A stretch of DNA of 64,000 nt from Microbacterium esteraromaticum (lineage in GTDB: Bacteria > Actinomycetota > Actinomycetes > Actinomycetales > Microbacteriaceae). Shown in pieces: positions 34,928 to 42,950 of the stretch (within the stretch, counting starts at the first letter, position 1; each line of letters opens with the position of its first letter). A program made the translations under genes and the position numbers. Below the pieces are notes generated by a model. It made no database searches. It saw nothing but the letters and a program-made list of their open reading frames with translations, and was not told the DNA's origin. Where the stretch lies: contig NZ_CP043732.1 of assembly GCF_014084045.1 (NCBI RefSeq), forward strand, positions 2,852,001 through 2,916,000. Reading direction: 5' to 3'.

Positions 34928-36505
34928 CTATTCCTCCTCCTCAGCGAGCCCGTACACGTCCAGGCCGCCGGGCACGATCCGCACTGTCGCGACGGTCATG
35001 CCGCGCTCACCCACTGACACCTCACCGTCATGCGCGACGTCGACCGGCTCCCCCGTCGACGATCGCGCCTCGATGCGCACCTGCTCAGCGGTGAAGGCCT
35101 CGATCGTCGCGAGCCCGGCTCGCCCCGGCACGCGGTCGAGAACGGCTGATGCCCGCACCCCGAAGGCCAGTGCGACCAGGCCCCGCAGCCGCGGCATCCG
35201 CCCGCGGGCGTGCAGCACCCTGACGTCGAGCACCCCGTCGTCGAGTCGGCGTCGCTGCAGCGGGACCATCGACACCGACGAGTTCTGGCCGGCGGCGACG
35301 GCGACCGACCATACCCGCGCCGCACGGCCGTCGACGCGGACCCACAGTGTATGCGCTCGCGCGAACACCCGAAAAGCAGCGACCAGGGCTGCGACCGGCT
35401 TCCCGAGGGCAGCCTCCATCTCCTCTCGTTCGGCGACGAACCGGGGGTACACGCCGATCGAGGCGACGTTCATGACCGTCATCGGCTGCCCGTCGTCGAT
35501 CGTGAGCTCCGCCACGTCGACCCGGCGCCCGACGCCCGACCGCAAGGCCGTCACAGCGTCGTCGATCGTCTCGGCGCCCGCCGTGCGCGCGAAGTGATTG
35601 AACGTGCCGCCGGGAAAGATCACCAACGGCAAGTGAGCACGACGTGCGGCATCCGCCGCGTTCGCCACCGTCCCGTCGCCGCCCCAGACGCCGATGACGT
35701 GAGGTGGGTCTGCAGAGGCGACAGCATCGCGGACGAGCTCCATGAGGTCTTCCCCTTCCTGCAGCACCCGCACTCTGGAGGAGGGCAGCTCCCCCGACAG
35801 GAAGGCCACCGGCTCAGGACGCAGCGGGTCGATCCCGGATGCCGAGTTGACGAAGATCACTGCGCCATCGCCGTCCGGCAGCGCGGCCAATTCGACCATG
35901 CTGCCCCTGCGGATCGGCTCGGGGCGCGGACGTGCAGGAACGAGCATCCGGCCGGCAACCGCGACAGCGGAGCCGAGTGCCACTCCCCCGATCACGTCCG
36001 AGAGCCAGTGCGCGCCGGTGTGCAGGCGCGAGTACGCGACGGCTGCGCCGAGCGGCGCGAGCACCGCGCCGCTGCGCCCGGACTCCAGGGCGACCCCCGT
36101 CACGAATGCGGCCGCGGACGCCGAGTGCCCGGAGGGGAACGATGCCGACGTCGGCGTCCTCTTCAGGCGCCGTGGCGCCGGAACATCCTTGAGCAGCGGT
36201 CTGTCGCCGCCGAAGATGCGCTTGCCGACGAGGTTGGCCAGCGCGCTGCCCAGCACCAGCGAGGCGATTCCTCGGACCGCGCCCCGACGCGACGCACCGC
36301 CGATGACGTAGAGCACGGCGGCGATCTGAAACCAGAGGCGGCTGCGATCGGCACGGTGCGAGAGGCCCGCCAGTGCTCCGTCGAGCTCGGGAAGATGACG
36401 ATGTCGATTGACGGCGTGCGACGCGCGCGCATCGACATCCCGCACCCAGCGAGGCAGGATGCGCGCGCGCCGCAGCGCGAGGAACGGGTGGCGCGAGGAC
36501 CTCAT
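34928..36505 (-). CDS. Bifunctional PAP2 phosphatase / diacylglycerol kinase-family protein
   Basis: This 525-residue fusion has an N-terminal PAP2 domain with all three phosphatase motifs (KRIFGGDRP, PSGHSAS, SRLHTGAHWLSD) among about four membrane helices, and a C-terminal DAGK/LCB kinase domain with VWGGDGTVANAADAAR and FPGGTFNHFAR. One half removes phosphate from lipid phosphates or undecaprenyl pyrophosphate; the other phosphorylates a lipid. The fusion is known in actinobacteria but the physiological lipid is not. ATG 36505 has TACTCT 6 bases upstream and no RBS. Confidence 0.9.
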   Translation of the reverse strand: MRSSRHPFLALRRARILPRWVRDVDARASHAVNRHRHLPELDGALAGLSHRADRSRLWFQIAAVLYVIGGASRRGAVRGIASLVLGSALANLVGKRIFGGDRPLLKDVPAPRRLKRTPTSASFPSGHSASAAAFVTGVALESGRSGAVLAPLGAAVAYSRLHTGAHWLSDVIGGVALGSAVAVAGRMLVPARPRPEPIRRGSMVELAALPDGDGAVIFVNSASGIDPLRPEPVAFLSGELPSSRVRVLQEGEDLMELVRDAVASADPPHVIGVWGGDGTVANAADAARRAHLPLVIFPGGTFNHFARTAGAETIDDAVTALRSGVGRRVDVAELTIDDGQPMTVMNVASIGVYPRFVAEREEMEAALGKPVAALVAAFRVFARAHTLWVRVDGRAARVWSVAVAAGQNSSVSMVPLQRRRLDDGVLDVRVLHARGRMPRLRGLVALAFGVRASAVLDRVPGRAGLATIEAFTAEQVRIEARSSTGEPVDVAHDGEVSVGERGMTVATVRIVPGGLDVYGLAEEEE

Positions 36506-36511
36506 GCACGG

Positions 36512-36517
36512 AGAGTA
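36512..36517 (-). promoter_or_regulatory. -10 hexamer TACTCT for leaderless PAP2-DAGK transcript
   Basis: On the minus strand TACTCT ends 6 bases before ATG 36505. Confidence 0.33.
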
Positions 36518-36588
36518 TGCCCGCAGGACGTCGCGTGCGAATGCCGTTGCGCGAGGCCGCTGAACGGGTTAGCCGGTGCCGGAGCGTG

Positions 36589-37701
36589 TCAGATCCTCCC
36601 CCGCACCGGAGTGCGCTCTACCGGGTCGCCGCCGCTCGGCATGGTCATCTCGGCGCGCACGCCGAGCAGCCTGACCTCGCGCTCCGGATCGAGTGCGTCA
36701 GTGAGCGCGAGCGCCGCATCGACGAACTCGTCCCGGTCAGAGGTCGCAGACGCCAGCTTGCGACCGAAGGTCCGCGTGTCGAAGGGCGCGTACCTCACCT
36801 TCAGGTGCACCCTCTGCACCGGCCTCCCTTCGGCTGCGCAGTCATCGAATGCCCGCACCGCCAGCTCAGACACAGCGGCGGTCACCTGCGCTGCGGTGGT
36901 GAGGTTCTGCTGGTAGGTGGTCTCGCGGCTGTGACTGCGCGCGATCCACGGCGTGTCGTCGACGACCTCCGGTCCGCGCCCGAGGCCCAGATCGGCATAC
37001 CAGACTCCCATCTTCGGCCCGAACTCCGCGGCCAGCTCCGCGCGATCCGCACGCGCAAGCTCCTGCACCGTACGGATCCCGTGGTCGGCAAGCCGCTTCT
37101 CGACGCGAGAGCCGATTCCCCACAGCTCGCGAGTCGATCGCTCCCCCATCACCTCGAACCAGTTCTGCTCGGTGAGCCGGAAGACCCCACGCGGTTTGCC
37201 GAAACCGGTCGCGATCTTCGCGCGGATCTTGTTGTCTCCTATCCCGATCGAGCAGTGCAGCGAGGTCGCCGCGAAGACGGCGTTGCGGGCGTGTCGTGCC
37301 ACCGCTTCCGGGTTGTCAGTCGTCACCCCGAGGAAGCATTCGTCCCAGCCGATGACCTCCAGCGTCACTCCGGGCAGTGCCCGCAGCGTCGCCATCACCT
37401 CTGCCGACGCGCGCTCGTACGCGGCGTGATCGACGGGCAGGAACACCGCGTCATCCGGCGCCTTGCGCGCGGCGATCTTCATCGGCATCCCCGACCCGAT
37501 TCCGTATTCGCGTGCCTCGTATGACGCGGTCGCCACCACGGCCCGCTCCGTCGGGTCGCCGTTGCCGCCGACGATCACGGACCTGCCGGCGAGTTCCGGA
37601 TGCCGCAGCACCTCCACCGCAGCGATGAACTGGTCCATGTCGACGTGCAGCACCCAGGGCCTCATCCCATGAGTCTGCGCGGCGCGGAGCGTCATGTCCA
37701 T
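36589..37701 (-). CDS. dinB: DNA polymerase IV (Y-family, DinB)
   Basis: This protein has the Y-family palm motifs VLHVDMDQFIAAVEV (metal Asp) and VIGWDECFLGV (second metal Asp plus Glu), the helix-hairpin-helix region LWGIGSRVEKRLADHGIRTV, and a little-finger domain to the end. It performs error-prone lesion bypass. The length is 370 residues from ATG 37701, but MRPWVLHVDM at 37665 is a likely alternative start because it gives the usual N-terminus. It is divergent from the MFS gene and the promoter regions overlap; I see no clear LexA box there. Confidence 0.9.
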   Translation of the reverse strand: MDMTLRAAQTHGMRPWVLHVDMDQFIAAVEVLRHPELAGRSVIVGGNGDPTERAVVATASYEAREYGIGSGMPMKIAARKAPDDAVFLPVDHAAYERASAEVMATLRALPGVTLEVIGWDECFLGVTTDNPEAVARHARNAVFAATSLHCSIGIGDNKIRAKIATGFGKPRGVFRLTEQNWFEVMGERSTRELWGIGSRVEKRLADHGIRTVQELARADRAELAAEFGPKMGVWYADLGLGRGPEVVDDTPWIARSHSRETTYQQNLTTAAQVTAAVSELAVRAFDDCAAEGRPVQRVHLKVRYAPFDTRTFGRKLASATSDRDEFVDAALALTDALDPEREVRLLGVRAEMTMPSGGDPVERTPVRGRI

Positions 37702-37715
37702 GCGTCAGGCAGGAC

Positions 37716-37721
37716 TAGCCT
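37716..37721 (+). promoter_or_regulatory. -10 hexamer TAGCCT for leaderless MFS transcript
   Basis: TAGCCT ends 6 bases before GTG 37728. Its CTAG core is shared with a possible minus-strand -10 for dinB. Confidence 0.4.
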
Positions 37722-37727
37722 TGACGG

Positions 37728-39056
37728 GTGAGCGCTCATCTCCTCCCCCGCACGACACCCGGATGGCGCGGCTGGGTGGTGTGGGGCGTGGCGGTCGCGG
37801 CGTACGTGATCGCGATCACGAATCGCAGCTCGCTCAGTGCCGTGGGCGTGGACGCCGCTGAGCGCTTCCACGCCGACGCCGCGACACTGTCGCTCTTCGC
37901 CGTCGTGCAGCTGGCCGTCTACGGCGGTCTTCAGATCCCCATCGGCGTGCTGCTCGACCGTTACGGCTCACGACCGATCATGGTGGTCGGGATGCTGCTG
38001 ATGGCCGTCGGCCAGTTCGTCATGGCCGTATCGCCCAGCATCGGCATCGCGCTCATCGCCCGTGTCCTGCTCGGTGCGGGCGACGCGGCGATCTTCCCGG
38101 CAGTGCTGCGGCTGGTCGCCACCTGGTTCCCGGCGCAGCGCGGCCCGGTGATGGGACAGCTGACCGGTCTCGTCGGCCAGACCGGCCAGCTGGTCGCGCT
38201 GATGCCGCTGGCCGCGCTGTTGCATTCCACGAGCTGGACGATCACCTTCGGCAGCGTCGCCGGTCTCGGTCTGCTCTTCGCCATCCTCGTCTGGATGCTG
38301 GTGCGCAACCACCCGCCGGAGCGCAGCGCCGATGTGACGGTCAACACCGAGACCGGCGTGGTCCAGGTCATCACGTCCGCAATCGATACCGGCGTCGGCA
38401 TCCGCGCGGCGTGGGCGCACCCCGGTACCCGCCTCGCCTTCTGGTCGCACTTCACCACGCCATTCGCCAGCACCGCGTTCCTGCTGCTGTGGGGCATGCC
38501 GTTCCTCACGGCAGGACAGGGCCTGTCGGCGGCGGAGGCTGCGGGCATCCTGTCGATCAACGTGCTCGTCAGCATGGCGCTCAGCCCGGTGCTCGGCACG
38601 CTGTCGCGCCGCATCCCGACCCGCCGCTCGCTCGCTCTCGTACTGCCCAGCATCGCCGTCCAGGTGATCGCCTGGAGCGCGGTGATCCTCTGGCCGGGTC
38701 CTGCGCCGATGTGGCTGCTGACGCTGCTCGTGGTGTGCCTTGCCGCCGGGGGCCCGGCTTCCATGATCGCGTTCGATCACGCTCGCACCCACAACCCGGC
38801 TCACCGCCTCAGCACCGCCACGGGGGTGACGAACTCCGGCGGCTTCCTCGCAGCGCTCATCGCGATCTTCTTCATCGGATTCACGCTCGACCTGCAAGGC
38901 GCGGGAACCCCGGACACGTACTCGCTCGACGCCTTCCGCTGGGCATTCGCGACACAGCTCCCCCTGTGGCTGCTCGGCGCCTCGTTCATCATCCGCGAAC
39001 GCAAGAACACGCGCATCCGGATGGGACTCGACCCCGAGCGCAAGCGGCACCGCTGA
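37728..39056 (+). CDS. MFS transporter
   Basis: This 442-residue protein has 12 predicted membrane helices and the major-facilitator loop 2-3 motif in GVLLDRYGSRPIMVVGML. The helices split into two halves around a loop at LVRNHPPERSADVTVNT. It resembles drug:H+ or anion:cation carriers, but the substrate cannot be named. The start is GTG 37728, leaderless by hexamer spacing; it is divergent from dinB and convergent with the arginase-like gene. Confidence 0.86.
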   Translation: MSAHLLPRTTPGWRGWVVWGVAVAAYVIAITNRSSLSAVGVDAAERFHADAATLSLFAVVQLAVYGGLQIPIGVLLDRYGSRPIMVVGMLLMAVGQFVMAVSPSIGIALIARVLLGAGDAAIFPAVLRLVATWFPAQRGPVMGQLTGLVGQTGQLVALMPLAALLHSTSWTITFGSVAGLGLLFAILVWMLVRNHPPERSADVTVNTETGVVQVITSAIDTGVGIRAAWAHPGTRLAFWSHFTTPFASTAFLLLWGMPFLTAGQGLSAAEAAGILSINVLVSMALSPVLGTLSRRIPTRRSLALVLPSIAVQVIAWSAVILWPGPAPMWLLTLLVVCLAAGGPASMIAFDHARTHNPAHRLSTATGVTNSGGFLAALIAIFFIGFTLDLQGAGTPDTYSLDAFRWAFATQLPLWLLGASFIIRERKNTRIRMGLDPERKRHR

Positions 39057-39097
39057 GAGCTCGCTGCGCGGCGATCGGCTCGCTGCGGTCAGCCGGA

Positions 39098-39910
39098 TCA
39101 GAGGCGCAGCGCCTGGAAGGTCTCCAGAATCAGCTCCACGCTCAGCAGTGCCGGGATCTCAGCGTCGCCGTCCTCGAACTCTGCGAGCTCGACTCCCCGC
39201 ACCTGCGCGGGATCGAGGGCTGCGAAGATCGCGGCGACCTCATGCGGCAGCAGGCCGTCGCCCACTCGGTAGGCGGCCGGGATGTAGCCGGGCTCGAGCA
39301 CGTCCCAATCCACATGGATCCACACGTCCTTGCCTGCCACGATTGCGGCGACGCGCTCAGGGGTGCTCTGGGCCGGTGACAGCACCGTCACACCGTGCTG
39401 GTCGAGCAGCAGCCGCTCGGCCGGATCGATGTCGCGACCGCCGACGATCACGACCTGCGCCGGATTCAGCCCCGAACCGTGCCCGCTGTCCCACAGCCCG
39501 CACGCGGCTGCAACGACCATTCCGCCGAGGTAGCCGGATTCCGTCGTCTGCGGAGTGTTGAAGTCGCCGTGCGCGTCGATCCAGAGCACGATCGCATCCG
39601 GAAAGCGCTCCGCGACCGTCGGCAGCGTGCCGAGGCTGGCGCCGCAGGTATTGGTCGCGAGAACGGGCGTCGTGCCACGGTCGAGCGCATCGCGCACGGC
39701 ATCCCGAAGCGCACGCAGCGTCTCCCCCGCGGCCGGCAGGCACTCCGACCAGTCATCGGTGCGCGCCGCAGCGGGAGTGCCCACGACCAGTGGGTCGACG
39801 TCGAGCATTCGACCGAGGGCGCGGCCCGCCTTGAGCGCGCCCGGCAGGGCACCCTCGGTGCGATCGCCGACGCGACCCTGGGAGATGATGAGCTCGATCG
39901 GCTTGGCCAT
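39098..39910 (-). CDS. Arginase/ureohydrolase-family protein with altered first metal ligand
   Basis: This 270-residue protein has the ureohydrolase metal motifs LWIDAHGDFNTP (Asp-His-Asp) and IHVDWDVLEP (DxD). The first manganese ligand, normally His in a GGDHS segment, is replaced by the sequence TNTCGASLG, so Cys or no ligand stands there. It may act on a guanidino or amidino compound other than arginine. ATG 39910 has GGAGGA about 7 bases upstream; an ATG at 39961 overlapping the upstream stop (ATGA) is the alternative. It is last in a run after the SUMF1-like and GDSL genes. Confidence 0.8.
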   Translation of the reverse strand: MAKPIELIISQGRVGDRTEGALPGALKAGRALGRMLDVDPLVVGTPAAARTDDWSECLPAAGETLRALRDAVRDALDRGTTPVLATNTCGASLGTLPTVAERFPDAIVLWIDAHGDFNTPQTTESGYLGGMVVAAACGLWDSGHGSGLNPAQVVIVGGRDIDPAERLLLDQHGVTVLSPAQSTPERVAAIVAGKDVWIHVDWDVLEPGYIPAAYRVGDGLLPHEVAAIFAALDPAQVRGVELAEFEDGDAEIPALLSVELILETFQALRL

Positions 39911-39957
39911 GGATTCGTCCTCCAGACGGTAAGGGCTTTCGTTGCGGGTGCCGGTGG

Positions 39958-40701
39958 TCATCGCCGAGGGGTCCAGCCGATCGGCCGCGCTCCCCCGCGC
40001 CCGCCGCGTTCGATGTCGGCCAGCACGGACCAGCCCTGAGCGGCGTCGACACCATCGAACCCACCACGGGCCAGGCGCATTCCGACATCGTCGTGGTGCA
40101 TCCGTGGCCCTCCTCCGCGACGAACCGACGCCCGGACGCTCCAGGTGTCATCGGCGAAGCCGCCTCCGCGGAACACGCGGTAGTCGTCGTAGCGCTCGGG
40201 ATCGAGGAGGTCCCAGCACCACTCCCAGACGTTGCCGAGCGTGTCGAACAGTCCGTTCAGGTTGGGCAGCTTCATACCCACGTCCTGCGGTGATCCGACT
40301 CCGTCGAGCGAGGTCCAGGCGATCTCGTCGAGCGGGCCGTACTGGGGCGCGACCGAACCCGCGCGGCACGCGTACTCCCATTCCGCTTCGGTCGGCAGTC
40401 GATAGCCTTCGCTCTCGACGTGCCAGGTCACATCCTCGCCATCGAACGAGTACGCGGGGTCGAGTCCCTCCCACTCGGAGGCGGCATTGCAGAACCGGAT
40501 CGCGCGGAACCAGCTGAGGTCGCGGGCCGGTCGCCGCGGATGCTGAGCGGCGATGCCCAGCACCTCGGCGAACTGCCCCTCTGTCACCGGGAACACCCCG
40601 AGCTCGAACGGCTCGAGTTCGACTGTCCTGTGCTCCTTCCGCCGGGCATCGTGCAAGATCACGACACCCCCCGGAAGGGCTCTCATCTCCCAGAGATCCA
40701 T
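39958..40701 (-). CDS. SUMF1/formylglycine-generating-like protein lacking the C-terminal Cys pair
   Basis: This 247-residue protein is a single FGE-sulfatase (SUMF1) domain: PVTEGQFAEVLG, YRLPTEAEWEYACRAG, GNVWEWCWDL, VFRGGGFADD and the closing GMRLAR-type strand. Formylglycine-generating enzymes bind copper with two Cys near the C-terminus; here that segment (RASVRRGGGPRMHH) has none, and no sulfatase gene is nearby. It also lacks the N-terminal DinB-like domain of EgtB. It may be a non-catalytic or differently active member. ATG 40701 has GGAGGG 6 bases upstream. Confidence 0.82.
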   Translation of the reverse strand: MDLWEMRALPGGVVILHDARRKEHRTVELEPFELGVFPVTEGQFAEVLGIAAQHPRRPARDLSWFRAIRFCNAASEWEGLDPAYSFDGEDVTWHVESEGYRLPTEAEWEYACRAGSVAPQYGPLDEIAWTSLDGVGSPQDVGMKLPNLNGLFDTLGNVWEWCWDLLDPERYDDYRVFRGGGFADDTWSVRASVRRGGGPRMHHDDVGMRLARGGFDGVDAAQGWSVLADIERGGRGGARPIGWTPRR

Positions 40702-40762
40702 GCTCAGCCCTCCACCCGCACCGCAGCGGTGCGACGTGGGAGCCCGCTCATGCGAGGCGGAG

Positions 40763-41518
40763 TCATTGCGGCATCCGCTCGACCCACGCGGCGAACTTCG
40801 CGACGCGTCCGTCACCAGACGACGTGCCTGTCACCCGACGCCTGACCCAGGGGCCGACGAACTGTCGGTAGTAGGCGAACCCGACCGGACCGGCGGGGTG
40901 ATCGATCCGGGGCGACCACCACTCCTCCGGCGGCTCCACGCCCACCGCGTGGAGCACGCGGGCGGCGACGCGATGATGGCCGCTCGCGTTCATGTGCAGC
41001 CGGTCATGAGACCAGTACCGCGGCCTCGACAGCTCGGTGTCCGGCCAGTTGAGTGCGCGGATGACATCGGGGCGGTCCTCGATCCGGCGCAGCACGGCGG
41101 CGGAGAGCGCATCGCCCCGCCTCTGGAACACCGGTCCCATCGGCAGCTGCGCGCTGGGGTTCGCACCTGAGAGCACGATCAGCGTCACGCCCTCTTCATC
41201 GCAGCGGCGCAGCACCCGGGAGAAGGCGTCGGCGATGTGCTCGATATCGGCGTTCGGGCGGAGGATGTCGTTGCCACCGCCGTTGAACGAGAGGTGCGTG
41301 GGCCGCAACGCGAGCGCCGGCTCGAGCTGCTCTTCGACGATCGGCCAGACCAGCCGACCGCGGATGGCGAGATTCGCGTACTGGATCGGAGCGCCGAGTG
41401 CATCGGCCCACCCCTGGCCGACGAGGTCGGCCCACCCGCGCACGGTGCCGTCGAGGAGCTCGTCCCCGACCCCCTCGGTGAAGGAGTCTCCGATCGCCAC
41501 GAAACGCACTGCCGCCAT
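40763..41518 (-). CDS. SGNH/GDSL-family hydrolase (paralogue 2)
   Basis: This 251-residue protein has SGNH block I VAIGDSFTEGVGD, block III NGGGNDILRP and block V HDRLHMNASGHHRVA. It shares the order of blocks and a PWVRRRVTGTSSGD C-terminal signature with the paralogue at 7518-8345. No signal peptide is present. It leads a probable operon with the SUMF1-like and arginase-like genes, 61 and 47 bases apart. ATG 41518 has no RBS but TAGGCT lies 6 bases upstream. Confidence 0.87.
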   Translation of the reverse strand: MAAVRFVAIGDSFTEGVGDELLDGTVRGWADLVGQGWADALGAPIQYANLAIRGRLVWPIVEEQLEPALALRPTHLSFNGGGNDILRPNADIEHIADAFSRVLRRCDEEGVTLIVLSGANPSAQLPMGPVFQRRGDALSAAVLRRIEDRPDVIRALNWPDTELSRPRYWSHDRLHMNASGHHRVAARVLHAVGVEPPEEWWSPRIDHPAGPVGFAYYRQFVGPWVRRRVTGTSSGDGRVAKFAAWVERMPQ

Positions 41519-41524
41519 GTTCTC

Positions 41525-41530
41525 AGCCTA
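41525..41530 (-). promoter_or_regulatory. -10 hexamer TAGGCT for leaderless GDSL paralogue 2 transcript
   Basis: TAGGCT on the minus strand ends 6 bases before ATG 41518. Confidence 0.42.
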
Positions 41531-41565
41531 TTGCGGCGTCGAAGCGCAGAAGGCCGTGCGCACGC

Positions 41566-42918
41566 TCAGCGGTCGTCGAGGGCCCGGCCGCGCAGGTCGA
41601 CGAGCCCCCACGCGGCGATCGTCGCCACGAGGAAGAAGCCCGCGAACACCGAGAACGCCAGCATCTGGCCGCCCGTGGCGAGCATCACCGGGACGAGCAG
41701 CGGCGCGATGATCGACGCGATTCGGCCCGCACCCGCGGCCCAGCCCGACCCGGTCGCGCGAAGCGAAGTCGGGTACAGCTCAGGTGTCACCGCGTACAGT
41801 GCACCCCACGCACCGAGGTTGAAGAACGACAGTGCCATGCCGGTGACGATGATCGCCTCGGCGCTGCCGGCGGTGCCGAACAGCACGGCGGACACCGCCG
41901 AACCGGCGAGGAACACCGAGAGCGTCGCCCGACGGCCCCACACCTCGATGAGCCAGGCCGCCACCGCGTATCCGGGGAGCTGGGCGAGGGTGATCAGGAG
42001 CGTGAACTCGAAGGAGCGCACGAGATCGTATCCGGACTGGAGGAGGATGCTCGGGATCCAGATGAACGCGCCGTAATAGGCGAAGTTCACGCAGAACCAG
42101 ACCAGCCAGATGCACAGCGTGCGCATCCGGAACTCCGCCGACCAGAGGGCTCCCACCCGCTGACCTGCACTCGCCGCCACCGACTGCACGGCGACAGCGG
42201 GGCGGGTCGGCGGCGTGCGCCGCAGGTCGGCTGCCGTCTCAAAGGTCGACACGACCCGCTCGGCATCTGCCAGCCGGCCGCGCGAGGCCAGCCACCGTGG
42301 CGATTCCGGAAGACCCCAGCGCACCACGAGCGCGTACGCGGCGGGGATCGCACCGAGCGCGAAAGCCCACCGCCACCCGTCGGCGGATGCCGGGATCACG
42401 AAATAGCCGATGAGGGCGGATGCCGTCCAGCCGATGGCCCAGAACGCCTCGAGGACCACGATCAGGCGGCCGCGGATCGCCGCGGGCGCGAACTCGCTGA
42501 CATAGGTGGACGCGACCGGAAGCTCGGCTCCGAGACCGAGGCCCACGAAGAAGCGCAGCACGAGCAGCATCGCCACTCCCCCGACCAGGGCGCTCGCACC
42601 CGTCGCGAGGCCGTAGATCAGCAGCGTCAGAGCGAACACCTGACGCCGGCCCATCCGATCGGCGAGCAGACCGCCGAGGCTCGCGCCGATCGCCATGCCC
42701 ACGAAGCCGATCGACGCGATCCAACCCGTCTCCGCCGGCGACAGCTGCCACTGCTGCGCCAGCACGGCGATGATGAACGAGATCAGCCCCACATCCATCG
42801 CATCCAGCGCCCAGCCGAGGCCGGACCCGGTGAGCACCCGCAGGTGCCGACGGGTGAACGGCAGCGCGTCGAGGCGCGACGCGATGGATGCACGGCTCGG
42901 AAGCTCGGTGTGCGGCAT
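41566..42918 (-). CDS. MFS transporter, sugar porter/aromatic acid symporter type
   Basis: This 450-residue protein has 12 membrane helices, the loop motif GGLLADRMGRRQVF, and the sugar-porter-type PESPRWLASRGR at the end of helix 6. It probably moves an organic acid or sugar with protons; specificity is unknown. ATG 42918 is chosen because TACGAT lies 6 bases upstream; an ATG at 42942 in the same frame lies within that promoter. It stands between the GDSL and DUF885 genes on the same strand. Confidence 0.87.
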   Translation of the reverse strand: MPHTELPSRASIASRLDALPFTRRHLRVLTGSGLGWALDAMDVGLISFIIAVLAQQWQLSPAETGWIASIGFVGMAIGASLGGLLADRMGRRQVFALTLLIYGLATGASALVGGVAMLLVLRFFVGLGLGAELPVASTYVSEFAPAAIRGRLIVVLEAFWAIGWTASALIGYFVIPASADGWRWAFALGAIPAAYALVVRWGLPESPRWLASRGRLADAERVVSTFETAADLRRTPPTRPAVAVQSVAASAGQRVGALWSAEFRMRTLCIWLVWFCVNFAYYGAFIWIPSILLQSGYDLVRSFEFTLLITLAQLPGYAVAAWLIEVWGRRATLSVFLAGSAVSAVLFGTAGSAEAIIVTGMALSFFNLGAWGALYAVTPELYPTSLRATGSGWAAGAGRIASIIAPLLVPVMLATGGQMLAFSVFAGFFLVATIAAWGLVDLRGRALDDR

Positions 42919-42924
42919 CCTCTC

Positions 42925-42930
42925 ATCGTA
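42925..42930 (-). promoter_or_regulatory. -10 hexamer TACGAT for leaderless MFS transcript
   Basis: TACGAT on the minus strand ends 6 bases before ATG 42918. Confidence 0.38.
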
Positions 42931-42950
42931 GAGGCGCCGCACACCCGCTC

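Noticed and set aside
39958..40701. True formylglycine-generating enzyme
   Set aside because: The copper-binding Cys pair is missing and there is no sulfatase gene in the window.
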